Assembly: GCA_905373605.1 (NCBI GenBank)
Contig: CAJPTO010000115.1
Span: 1 to 9,298 of the forward strand
Reading direction: 5' to 3'
Source: an uncultured Prevotella sp.
Lineage (GTDB): Bacteria; Bacteroidota; Bacteroidia; Bacteroidales; Bacteroidaceae
Length of the DNA: 9,298 bases
Shown piece by piece: positions 1 to 6,469 of this stretch; position 1 is the stretch's first letter, and each line of letters opens with the position of its first letter. The notes beneath the pieces are model-generated. The model did not search any database, was not told the DNA's origin, and saw only the letters and a list, made by a program, of their open reading frames with translations. A program made the position numbers and the translations under genes.

Positions 1-71
1 TTCCCCAACTTCTCTGCAAAGCAGATGGCATTCTTCATTCCCGCCCAGCCGCGCTGCATATTTGGGGGCAT
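1..71 (-). CDS. Possible 5' end of a divergent gene (partial, unrecognised)
   Basis: Reading leftward from an ATG at 71, the minus strand stays open to the window edge, giving 23 codons that begin MPPNMQRGWAGMKNAICFAE. Inner ATG codons at 59 and 38 are alternative starts. The minus strand carries a consensus-like box TACATTTG at 86-79, which would place transcription start almost on the first ATG, so one of the inner starts may be the real one. Against this, plus-strand frames across the same bases are also open for 24-42 codons, so an upstream same-strand gene ending here cannot be excluded. I do not recognise the peptide and assign no function. Confidence 0.25.
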   Translation of the reverse strand, partial: MPPNMQRGWAGMKNAICFAEKLG

Positions 72-95
72 AACGTGGCAAATGTAGGCTTTGCC
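61..95 (+). promoter_or_regulatory. Candidate promoter/operator A, upstream of the methyltransferase
   Basis: TTTG at 61-64 lies 20 bases before TAGGCTTTG at 85-93. This resembles the Bacteroidota primary-sigma promoter (TTTG, about 20 bases, TAnnTTTG) but with one extra base inside the -7 box. The same place holds an inverted repeat, GGCAAA (77-82) and TTTGCC (90-95) with 7 bases between. The minus strand reads a perfect TAnnTTTG at 86-79, so the site could serve divergent transcription. The word ACGTGGCAAA (73-82) followed by 7 bases and TTTG recurs at 1588-1608, upstream of the receptor operon. The dyad and the repeat are seen directly; the promoter and operator roles are inferred. Confidence 0.4.
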
Positions 96-146
96 GCCTT
101 AATCAACAGAAATGTTTTACACCGTTGAACTTAACATATAACCATC

Positions 147-926
147 ATGACCGAGAAAAAAATGAACATGGAGCAAGGCCATTGGGTGCTTGCCAAACTT
201 GGAAAAAGGGTGCTTAGACCAGGAGGACGCGAACTTACCGCCCAAATGTTGGAGGCAATGAACATCAACGAGACGGACGACGTGGTGGAGTTTGCACCAG
301 GATTGGGACAAACGGCACGCCTAACCGTTGCCCATAAACCACACTCGTACACCGCCGTAGAGCTGAACGAAGAGGCCGCCAGCCGTGTTCGGCACAACGT
401 AAGCTATGCCAACATGCGCGTAGTGGCGGCCGATGCCGCACAAACAGGGCTGCCCGATGCCTGCGCAACAAAGGTGTACGGCGAGGCGATGCTCACCATG
501 CAGAGCGCACCGCAGAAAAACGCCATCGTAAGAGAGGCGGCACGACTGCTGAAAGCGGGCGGACTGTACGCCATTCACGAAATCGTAATCTGCCCCGATG
601 ATGCGGGCAGCGAGCTACAACGCACCATTGAGAAGGACCTTGCACATAGCATCAAGACCAATGTGCGCCCACTAACGCTCTCGGCATGGCGCGCCGTGCT
701 TGAAGAAAACGGCTTCGAGGTGGTATGGACGAAACAAAGTCCGATGCACCTGCTAGAATGGCGCCGCGTGGTGGCCGACGAAGGATGGGGCGGTTTCCTG
801 CGCATCGTTTGGCGCATGCTTCGCAATGCCCCTGCCCGGAAACGCGTTTTGCACATGCGGAGCATTTTTAGGAAGCACGACAAGAACATCCAAGCCATCT
901 CGATGGTGGCGCGAAAACGGGCTTAG
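147..926 (+). CDS. Class I SAM-dependent methyltransferase
   Basis: This 259-residue protein is predicted to be a cytoplasmic methyltransferase that transfers a methyl group from S-adenosylmethionine to an unidentified acceptor. The Rossmann-fold signatures are in order. Motif I is VEFAPGLGQT (47-56), an E-x-x-x-G-x-G glycine loop. E72 at the end of strand 2 (YTAVE) would bind the ribose hydroxyls. D96 (VAADA) would contact the adenine. The LLKAGGLYAIHEI block (134-146) is the usual strand 5 region. The N-terminal segment GHWVLAKLGKRVLRPGG (11-27) should form part of the substrate or cofactor lid. The C-terminus (from about 205) is rich in Arg and Lys, which would suit an anionic substrate, but that is inference. 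There is no signal peptide. ATG at 147 is used; ATG at 162 and 168 are in frame and equally plausible because there is no Shine-Dalgarno sequence. The next gene starts 2 bases after the stop, so the pair is probably co-transcribed. Family assignment is strong; the substrate is unknown. Confidence 0.85.
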   Translation: MTEKKMNMEQGHWVLAKLGKRVLRPGGRELTAQMLEAMNINETDDVVEFAPGLGQTARLTVAHKPHSYTAVELNEEAASRVRHNVSYANMRVVAADAAQTGLPDACATKVYGEAMLTMQSAPQKNAIVREAARLLKAGGLYAIHEIVICPDDAGSELQRTIEKDLAHSIKTNVRPLTLSAWRAVLEENGFEVVWTKQSPMHLLEWRRVVADEGWGGFLRIVWRMLRNAPARKRVLHMRSIFRKHDKNIQAISMVARKRA

Positions 927-928
927 CG

Positions 929-1543
929 ATGGTTGCATACAACATATCCCAACTGCGCGGGGCGGCCATTGGGCTTGCACTTGCCCTCCTTACAACAACG
1001 CTTGTGGGGGCATGCACCGACGACATGCACTCGCCCGACCTGGAACGAGCCGACCAACTGCTGCCCAACCGCAACGAATATGCCGACTCTAACCTGCACA
1101 CCCAAGCGCAAGCCAAGCTTGTGGCAGGGCTGTACGACTCGCGGCTCGACCTTATTTACTACGATGCCGACCGCGTAACGCCTCGCCTCTACTTCACAGG
1201 CGGCGATGCAATAGTGCCGCTCACAGCGAACAACAACGGGTGGTTGCAACTTCGTGTGGTTGATTTCCACACCCAGTTCATGCCGCTCTACATGTCGATA
1301 AACATGAAACTGTTGCTCACCGACACGCCTAGCGACACCATCCGCCTTGCAGGCAAAGACGGCTCGGTGCATACAAGCGACCACGGAAAAACCATCGGGC
1401 TGCCGCTTCCCGAAAGCGACGATGCCGAAATGGAGGGCTTTTACATCAAATCGAAAGGCGAAATATACGCCATCATCGACCTGATGTTGCCCGTTCCGAT
1501 GAAAATCAGGTGGCACGGTAAGAAGCAAATACCAACGCCATAA
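929..1543 (+). CDS. Small lipoprotein, probably calycin-like beta barrel
   Basis: A 204-residue lipoprotein. Residues 11-28 form the hydrophobic part of a signal peptide ending in LVGA, with C29 as the lipidated cysteine. Acidic residues follow at once (CTDDM), a pattern linked in Bacteroidota to surface display. Residues 30-62 look like a linker; 63-196 are beta-rich. The layout resembles the lipoprotein at 1675: a G-x-Y opening (VAGLYDSRL, 65-73), a middle block LQLRVVDF...FMPLYMSI (106-124), then DTIRLAG (136-142), EGFYIKSKGEIYAIID (169-184) and LPVPMKIRWHGKK (187-199). Together with its neighbour this suggests a calycin-like fold of the kind common in Bacteroidota lipoproteins. No ligand can be read from the sequence. 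It starts 2 bases after the methyltransferase stop, with a start codon fixed by the signal peptide. Lipoprotein status is well supported; the fold is an inference. Confidence 0.8.
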   Translation: MVAYNISQLRGAAIGLALALLTTTLVGACTDDMHSPDLERADQLLPNRNEYADSNLHTQAQAKLVAGLYDSRLDLIYYDADRVTPRLYFTGGDAIVPLTANNNGWLQLRVVDFHTQFMPLYMSINMKLLLTDTPSDTIRLAGKDGSVHTSDHGKTIGLPLPESDDAEMEGFYIKSKGEIYAIIDLMLPVPMKIRWHGKKQIPTP

Positions 1544-1587
1544 CCGCTTATCGGCGCATGGAAAACGGCTGTACCTACGCCGAAAAC

Positions 1588-1617
1588 ACGTGGCAAACAA
1601 TATGTTTGTCCATACGT
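1588..1617 (+). promoter_or_regulatory. Candidate promoter/operator B, upstream of the receptor operon
   Basis: TATGTTTGT at 1601-1609 matches the Bacteroidota -7 box (TAnnTTTG followed by a pyrimidine) exactly. It would start transcription near 1614, leaving a leader of about 60 bases before the ATG at 1675. No good -33 box is visible at the expected 1577-1582. The box lies in the right arm of an imperfect inverted repeat: TGGCAAAC (1591-1598), AATAT (1599-1603), GTTTG-T-CCA (1604-1612), extended by ACG (1588-1590) and CGT (1615-1617) with a small bulge. ACGTGGCAAA-7 bases-TTTG is identical in word and spacing to site A at 73-93. There is no T-tract, so it does not look like a terminator. 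The whole 1544-1674 gap contains nothing else I can support. Confidence 0.5.
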
Positions 1618-1674
1618 CAGCCAATATTATTCACCTTGCTCCATCTTATGTTGGGGCTAAAAACCTATAGATAA

Positions 1675-2256
1675 ATGAGAATTACAAGTTTAAAAAATCT
1701 TTCCGCGTTGTTCATCATGTTCGCCCTGGCCATGAGTCTTACAACAGCTTGTAGCAAATCAGACGACAATGAAGGTGTAAGCGAAGCAGTTGTCAATAGC
1801 ATGGCAGGTACATACAAGGCCACCATAGCTCCCACAATGGGTAACAAAAAAATGGCCGAAGGCCCGCACACCATATATATAGAGCGCGTGGCAGGTACGC
1901 AACAAGTGCGCATGCACTACGAGAACTTCAACGCGCCTTTCCTTGATGGAAATGGCAAACCTAGCGAAACGGCACGCATGCCTTTCGACATGACCGTCGA
2001 TTTTACTTTCGTTGCCACCCCAGGAGAGAACGGAGCCGTTGCACTTAAGTCAATAAAGGGGTATTTTAAGGCTGCGCCTCACAACGGGAGTTCGGTAGAT
2101 CCAAAGCAGTTGCCTGGTGGAATAGCCATCCCAAACCCCAATGGGTTTGAAACCGACAAAGCTACTGCAGAAGGAACGTGGAAAGACAACAAGCTTGTTC
2201 TGCGCATCTTGCCCAACGTCTTGCCTGTGGTGGTGAATGTCGAAGCGGCTAAATGA
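1675..2256 (+). CDS. Calycin-like lipoprotein, first gene of the receptor operon
   Basis: A 193-residue lipoprotein. The hydrophobic stretch at residues 9-25 ends at TTA-C26, and the mature end CSKSDDNE is the lysine-plus-acidic pattern described for Bacteroidota surface lipoprotein export. The body looks like the calycin-like domain common in Bacteroides lipoproteins: MAGTYKATIAPTMG (43-56) opens the barrel; HTIYIERV (65-72), VRMHYENFNAPF (78-89), MPFDMTVDFTFVATP (102-116) and VALKSIKGYFKA (122-133) are strands; EGTWKDNKLVLRI (166-178) and LPVVVNVEA (183-191) close it. The gene just upstream (929-1543) shares this order of blocks. The role is unknown; position at the head of a TonB-receptor operon suggests ligand binding or complex assembly. 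The upstream ATAAATG context is A-rich, as usual for this phylum. Confidence 0.82.
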   Translation: MRITSLKNLSALFIMFALAMSLTTACSKSDDNEGVSEAVVNSMAGTYKATIAPTMGNKKMAEGPHTIYIERVAGTQQVRMHYENFNAPFLDGNGKPSETARMPFDMTVDFTFVATPGENGAVALKSIKGYFKAAPHNGSSVDPKQLPGGIAIPNPNGFETDKATAEGTWKDNKLVLRILPNVLPVVVNVEAAK

Positions 2257-2306
2257 CGGAAGGACCAACCCTATCCCCACAAACTAAATCAAAAAATAGA
2301 ACAACT

Positions 2307-3353
2307 ATGCCAAACTCAAACAAAGCACTCATCCAAGCCCAGCGTTGGTTTGCCATCGCATTTACAGGCCTGTTCGCCTTTTTCCTTGCTGGCTGCACCA
2401 CATCCGAGCTAGACGAAAACGAGCGCGCACTTGTGGCCAAACAGCAACTGGCCGACAAATTCGACCAACTTTTCAACCTTGCCTTCGAGTCGCCAGATAA
2501 AGCAGAGGAGCAGTTTAACCAACTTGTGTTCAGCGATCTCGTTACCGACGACCACAATCTGTTGGCCGACGACGACGTCCGCGCCTTTCAAACACTGGTG
2601 CAAATTGCCGTAAGACTTAACAGAGACGCTCGCGACGTACCTTCAAAGATGAGCCAAAACACACTGTTCGACATGTACATTGCGCGCAACCAGTTGCTCA
2701 TCTCGAGCGGAAGCACGCTCTACGAGTTGCCCTACCGCCTGCGTAGCGGCGAGAGATACCAACGATTGAAAGAACTTGTGGCACAGGTAGACAAAGAAAC
2801 ACAGAAGTATGTAGACCAATTGAGCAGCAAAACGCAAGCTCCACCCAAAGACATCACCGGCACACAATGGACCTGGACGTTCGACATAGACAGCATTCGA
2901 GAAGATGTTGCCGACCTGAACGAGGGCGTGTACAAGTCGATGAAAGAATTCGCCTTCGACTTTACGCTTAATGCCGACAACACAGTGAAGGCTCATCGCT
3001 TCTTTCTTTTGCCTGCCGTTGAGGAATACAGCAAACGATTCGACGGCGATGGCGACTGGCTCGAAGCTAACATGAGCGAAACGCCAATGCGCTACGCCAC
3101 CTACGGAAACAAGATATTCTTCCGCATCCCTATGAAGAACACTTCCAACTTCTCTAGTGGATATGGCGACGTGAAGCGCGAGTGGTATTACGAGTTTACC
3201 TACCAACGTAATGGCAGGAACCTCGTTTTGAGCCAGCCCCGCATCGGGCTGTTCGTTCAAATCAAGCAATTCCTAACCTCGTATGCCGACAAAACGTTCG
3301 ACACAAGCTATCCCGAACCCTTTAAGCAAATAACCCTAACCCCGAAAGAATGA
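2307..3353 (+). CDS. Lipoprotein with helical N-terminus and lipocalin-like C-terminus
   Basis: 348 residues from the ATG at 2307. An in-frame ATG at 2253 overlaps the previous stop, but it would put 18 polar residues before the signal peptide; from 2307 the signal peptide is normal (hydrophobic residues 14-29, FLAG-C30) and the upstream bases are A-rich, so 2307 is preferred. The mature end CTTSELDENE is acidic and close to that of the next lipoprotein (CIGRELDDND). Residues 42-175 look mostly helical and charged. Residues 183-347 look beta-rich: ITGTQWTWTFDID (183-195), FAFDFTLNADNTVKAHRF (215-232), YGNKIFFRIP (266-275), REWYYEFTYQRNGRNLVLS (291-309). This block pattern (W strand, F-x-x-D-x-T strand, G-N-x-I strand) recurs twice in the lipoprotein at 6470. 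Predicted location is the outer membrane, probably the outer face. I do not recognise a named family. Confidence 0.78.
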   Translation: MPNSNKALIQAQRWFAIAFTGLFAFFLAGCTTSELDENERALVAKQQLADKFDQLFNLAFESPDKAEEQFNQLVFSDLVTDDHNLLADDDVRAFQTLVQIAVRLNRDARDVPSKMSQNTLFDMYIARNQLLISSGSTLYELPYRLRSGERYQRLKELVAQVDKETQKYVDQLSSKTQAPPKDITGTQWTWTFDIDSIREDVADLNEGVYKSMKEFAFDFTLNADNTVKAHRFFLLPAVEEYSKRFDGDGDWLEANMSETPMRYATYGNKIFFRIPMKNTSNFSSGYGDVKREWYYEFTYQRNGRNLVLSQPRIGLFVQIKQFLTSYADKTFDTSYPEPFKQITLTPKE

Positions 3354-3949
3354 GCCCTATGCCACACTTTAAGTTGCTAGCCGCACTGCTCTCGCTATTG
3401 TTTTCCCTTTCGGGGTGCATCGGTCGGGAGCTAGACGACAACGACACTTTCCAACAGGCGCAACCCTCTGAGATGGATGCCGACAACGCCTTGCTGCTTT
3501 CAAAGATATTCGTGATAGACGAAAGCAACACCTACCTGTGGTTCGACCTGCACAACGAGGTGGCCAATTTCTCACAACCCGAACTGCTCCTGCCCATAGA
3601 CAACGGCGGGACGGAGGGCACATTGCGCATTCCCCTGCGCGGTCTGCTTTACGAATACCGCGCCAACGAGCACACGCTAACGTTTAAGCGCGTGCCGCCA
3701 CGGTTCTTAAACTGGGGCGAAACAACGGCTTCGTTCGTCTTCAGCCTCACGCAAACCGACGGCGGCAGCATCCTGTTGCCCGGAGGAAAAACGCAGAAAG
3801 GGTCGAAACCCACGTTCGAACTTGCCCTCAAGTCTATCCTCATAGACGGCGCGCAAGCTCCCATAGCGGTGGGAACGCCTTTCAATGCCGACGGGAGAAC
3901 CATCACGCTGAAGCCCTACACCAAGAAACTAACGCTGATAAACGGATGA
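3350..3949 (+). CDS. Lipoprotein of unknown family
   Basis: A 199-residue lipoprotein whose ATG overlaps the previous stop by 4 bases. ATG at 3359 (residue 4) is an equally good start. The signal peptide is residues 8-22 (LLAALLSLLFSLSG) with C23 lipidated. The mature end CIGRELDDND shares the ELD-x-N pattern with the preceding lipoprotein, a likely surface-export signal. From about residue 48 the chain looks like a beta protein: ALLLSKIFVID (47-57), TYLWFDL (61-67), TLRIPLRGLLYEYRA (91-105), HTLTFKRV (108-115), ASFVFSLTQ (127-135), FELALKSILIDG (156-167) and RTITLKPY (183-190). I do not recognise a family or any ligand site. It sits directly before the TonB receptor and overlaps it by 4 bases, so translation is probably coupled; a partner-lipoprotein role is inference from position. 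Confidence 0.75.
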   Translation: MSPMPHFKLLAALLSLLFSLSGCIGRELDDNDTFQQAQPSEMDADNALLLSKIFVIDESNTYLWFDLHNEVANFSQPELLLPIDNGGTEGTLRIPLRGLLYEYRANEHTLTFKRVPPRFLNWGETTASFVFSLTQTDGGSILLPGGKTQKGSKPTFELALKSILIDGAQAPIAVGTPFNADGRTITLKPYTKKLTLING

Positions 3950-6456
3950 AAAGACATTCACATACAACTGCCGATGCCCTTAGTGGGCAAACCATCCGCG
4001 CCGCGTTGGCGCACCGCAAGCCAGGCGTTTTGCTTGCTTGGGCACTCTTGTTTGCGTGCTTCGTGCCCGCAATTGTCAGCGCGCAAGCCGTCGTTAACGA
4101 CACCACACGTGCGCACAACATTAAGGAAGTGGTGGTGAAAGCCAATCGCGGAGCGCGTGCCGTGGGCATGATTAAGCAAACGGCGGAGCAACTTAAAGTG
4201 GAAATGCCTGCCGACATGACCGACCTTGTGCGCTACATGCCCTCCGTGGGCGTGTCGATATCGGGGTCGCGCGGCGGCATGCGGGGTTTCGCCATGCGCG
4301 GTGTAGAGGCCAACAGAGTGGCAATAAGCGTAGACGGGATATTACAACCCGACATCCAAGACAATGTCGTGTTCAGCTCGTATGGCCTTTCCAACGCCTC
4401 GCGGATTGACTTCGACCCCTATCTGGCCTCATCGGTAGAGATACAAAGGGGTGCAAACTCGTTCGTATCTGGCAACGGAGCGCTGGGCGGAACGGTGAAC
4501 TACAACACCAAAAACGCACGCGACCTGATAACGAAAGGCCAATGGGGAGGGTTCGCCCACGCAGGATATAACGGCAAAGACAACCTACGCTCGTTCATCG
4601 GAGGGGCAGCAGCCCTGTGGAAACAATGGGAAGCGTTGCTCATGGTTACCCGCCGCGACGGCAACGAGTTGCGAAACTTCGCACACGGAGCGCGAACACG
4701 CAACATCACCTCTACCCAAACAGACCCCACCTCCTTTGCACAACACGCCTGGTTGGCCAAACTTGCCTATGCGCCCAACGAGCACCACCGCCTTGATGCG
4801 GCCTTCTACGCGATGAACCGAAAGGCAGATGCCGAGGTTTGGACACTCGAACCCATAGACGCTTTCACGGCAGAAGGCAAGCCTTATTATTATTCGCACG
4901 ACCAATCGCTCACCCGACAGGCTTCTGCCGGCTACCGCTTCACGTCAGACAAAGCACTGGTTAAGAAGTTCGCTGCCAGGCTACACTATCAGGTTTCGTA
5001 TCTCGACGCCACTACGTGGACAGATTATTATCGTCCAAACTTCGACAAGCACAACGGCGACATGACCCTGTTGCACGAGGGCAAGCGCGACAAATACCGC
5101 GCACAAGAGATTGGCGACGCCCTGTTACGCCTCTCGGCCGACACCCGTAAACTGCCTCTTGGCGCGCTAGGCCAACACAGCCTGAACCTAACCGCCACCA
5201 CTTCGCTGCGCAATTACAGCTCGCGCAACGTGGATGTGGAAAATCCCGTAGCCGCAAATAACGTAGACGGCTACACCGTTAAGCACGGAAAGGTGTACCT
5301 TTTGGGCGAGAACATGGGCACCACGGCCGAAGCTTACGCCTTTGTAAACCCCATCAAGCGGTTCAACTTGGCTCTGTCGCTGCTAGACGAAGCTGCGCTT
5401 TCGCCCGTGCTGAACCTTAAACTGGGCCTGCGTTACGACCTCTTCCGCACAACAGACGATGCCGATACGCAGGCGCGCAACACGGGTTACATTGCCTACC
5501 TGCTGCAAAACGTGCAGGGAGCGAACATGGATTTCAGTCCGATACGCAACACCCAGGGTGGCCTTTCGGCACTGGCCGTGCTGGCATACACGCCCAAGCC
5601 GTGGCTCAATTTAGCCTACAAATTCTCCACTGGCTATCGTGTACCCAACATCGAAGAGCAATATTTCCAGTTCTACAGCACGTGGCCATCGTTCCTTGTG
5701 ATGGCAAACCGCGACCTGAAGCCCGAAAAGTCCATCAATCACGAGCTGGAAATAACAGGCAAAACCAATGCCCTGGCCTACATGTTCAGTGCCTATTACA
5801 ACCATTACTCCGACTTTATCGAGCTTCGGCAAGGCCTGCTCACGGTGAGCGAGCCACTTATGCCGCAAGAAAAACGCCTGGCCTACGTAACCAACGTTAA
5901 CCGCGACCGCGCCCATCTTGTAGGTTTCGATGCCGCACTGCAACTGTATCCAGATGCTTGGTGGCCCGCCTTACGCGGCATTTCGCTGTCGTCGGCGTGG
6001 AGTTACGCACAGGGCGAGTCGTCTTCGGGCATGAGCATGCTCAGCGTTCAGCCGCTTGCCGGAAACCTAGGGCTAGCCTACACCAGTGCAAATAAGCGTT
6101 GGGAGGTTAACGCCAAGATGAATTTCCACTTCGCCAAGCCCATTTCGCAAACCACATTTTGGGACCGCGATGCCTCCGGACGCGACATCATTCGCCGTTT
6201 TCCTGCCGCATTTTTAGAGAACGCATACACCTTCGACCTCTATGCCTATTATAAAATAGGTGGCCACATCACGCTGAGGGCGGGCGTGTACAACCTTCTC
6301 GACACCCAATATCACCGTTGGGACGACCTGCGGCAGCTCACCAACCCCGCCTTGCTGGGCAACATCAACCTCTTCTTTAAAGACGGGCGCAAGTCGCTCG
6401 CACGCTTCACACAACCTCGCCGCTATCTATCGGCGGCCATAGAAATTAACATTTAA
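3946..6456 (+). CDS. TonB-dependent receptor, haemoglobin/transferrin receptor class
   Basis: An 836-residue outer-membrane beta-barrel transporter powered by TonB-ExbB-ExbD. The signal peptide has an unusually long n-region (1-26), then a hydrophobic core (27-44) ending near SAQA (45-48). The TonB box is IKEVVVKA (59-66). The plug spans about 75-190, with VAISVDGILQPD (125-136), VEIQRGANSFVSGNGALGGT (164-183) and VNYNTK (184-189). The barrel follows. STGYRVPNIEEQYF (561-574) and NRDLKPEKS (588-596) correspond to the FRAP and NPxL boxes of haem and haemoglobin receptors, and VYNLLDTQYHRWDDLR (781-796) resembles the block conserved before the C-terminus in HmbR and TbpA. The last strand ends RRYLSAAIEINI, with Ile rather than the usual Phe. 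There is no CarboxypepD_reg-like extension, which argues against SusC. No histidine occurs at 58-204 or between the two boxes, where haem receptors such as HemR and HmuR have one. The ATG overlaps the previous stop. The class is well supported; the cargo is uncertain. Confidence 0.88.
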   Translation: MKRHSHTTADALSGQTIRAALAHRKPGVLLAWALLFACFVPAIVSAQAVVNDTTRAHNIKEVVVKANRGARAVGMIKQTAEQLKVEMPADMTDLVRYMPSVGVSISGSRGGMRGFAMRGVEANRVAISVDGILQPDIQDNVVFSSYGLSNASRIDFDPYLASSVEIQRGANSFVSGNGALGGTVNYNTKNARDLITKGQWGGFAHAGYNGKDNLRSFIGGAAALWKQWEALLMVTRRDGNELRNFAHGARTRNITSTQTDPTSFAQHAWLAKLAYAPNEHHRLDAAFYAMNRKADAEVWTLEPIDAFTAEGKPYYYSHDQSLTRQASAGYRFTSDKALVKKFAARLHYQVSYLDATTWTDYYRPNFDKHNGDMTLLHEGKRDKYRAQEIGDALLRLSADTRKLPLGALGQHSLNLTATTSLRNYSSRNVDVENPVAANNVDGYTVKHGKVYLLGENMGTTAEAYAFVNPIKRFNLALSLLDEAALSPVLNLKLGLRYDLFRTTDDADTQARNTGYIAYLLQNVQGANMDFSPIRNTQGGLSALAVLAYTPKPWLNLAYKFSTGYRVPNIEEQYFQFYSTWPSFLVMANRDLKPEKSINHELEITGKTNALAYMFSAYYNHYSDFIELRQGLLTVSEPLMPQEKRLAYVTNVNRDRAHLVGFDAALQLYPDAWWPALRGISLSSAWSYAQGESSSGMSMLSVQPLAGNLGLAYTSANKRWEVNAKMNFHFAKPISQTTFWDRDASGRDIIRRFPAAFLENAYTFDLYAYYKIGGHITLRAGVYNLLDTQYHRWDDLRQLTNPALLGNINLFFKDGRKSLARFTQPRRYLSAAIEINI

Positions 6457-6469
6457 AACCCCGCATATA

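Noticed and set aside
1551..1583. TCGGCG/CGCCGA inverted repeat considered as a terminator after the first lipoprotein gene
   Set aside because: The stem is only 6 bp with a 21-base loop and no following T-tract, so it does not support a Rho-independent terminator.
923..1624. A 233-codon open frame on the minus strand
   Set aside because: It lies antisense to a well-supported lipoprotein gene, has no signal or domain I can recognise, and its His/Arg/Val-rich composition is typical of an antisense shadow in GC-rich DNA.
1641..1660. TATGTTGG at 1647-1654 as a second -7 box
   Set aside because: It departs from TAnnTTTG, has no upstream TTTG at the right distance, and would leave a leader of under 20 bases, whereas the box at 1601 is exact.
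1675..2256. HmuY haemophore identity for the first operon lipoprotein
   Set aside because: Length is similar, but the visible pattern is a calycin-like barrel and I see none of the HmuY features; position alone is not enough.
2643..3269. A 208-codon open frame on the minus strand
   Set aside because: Fully antisense to the 348-residue lipoprotein, with no recognisable features.
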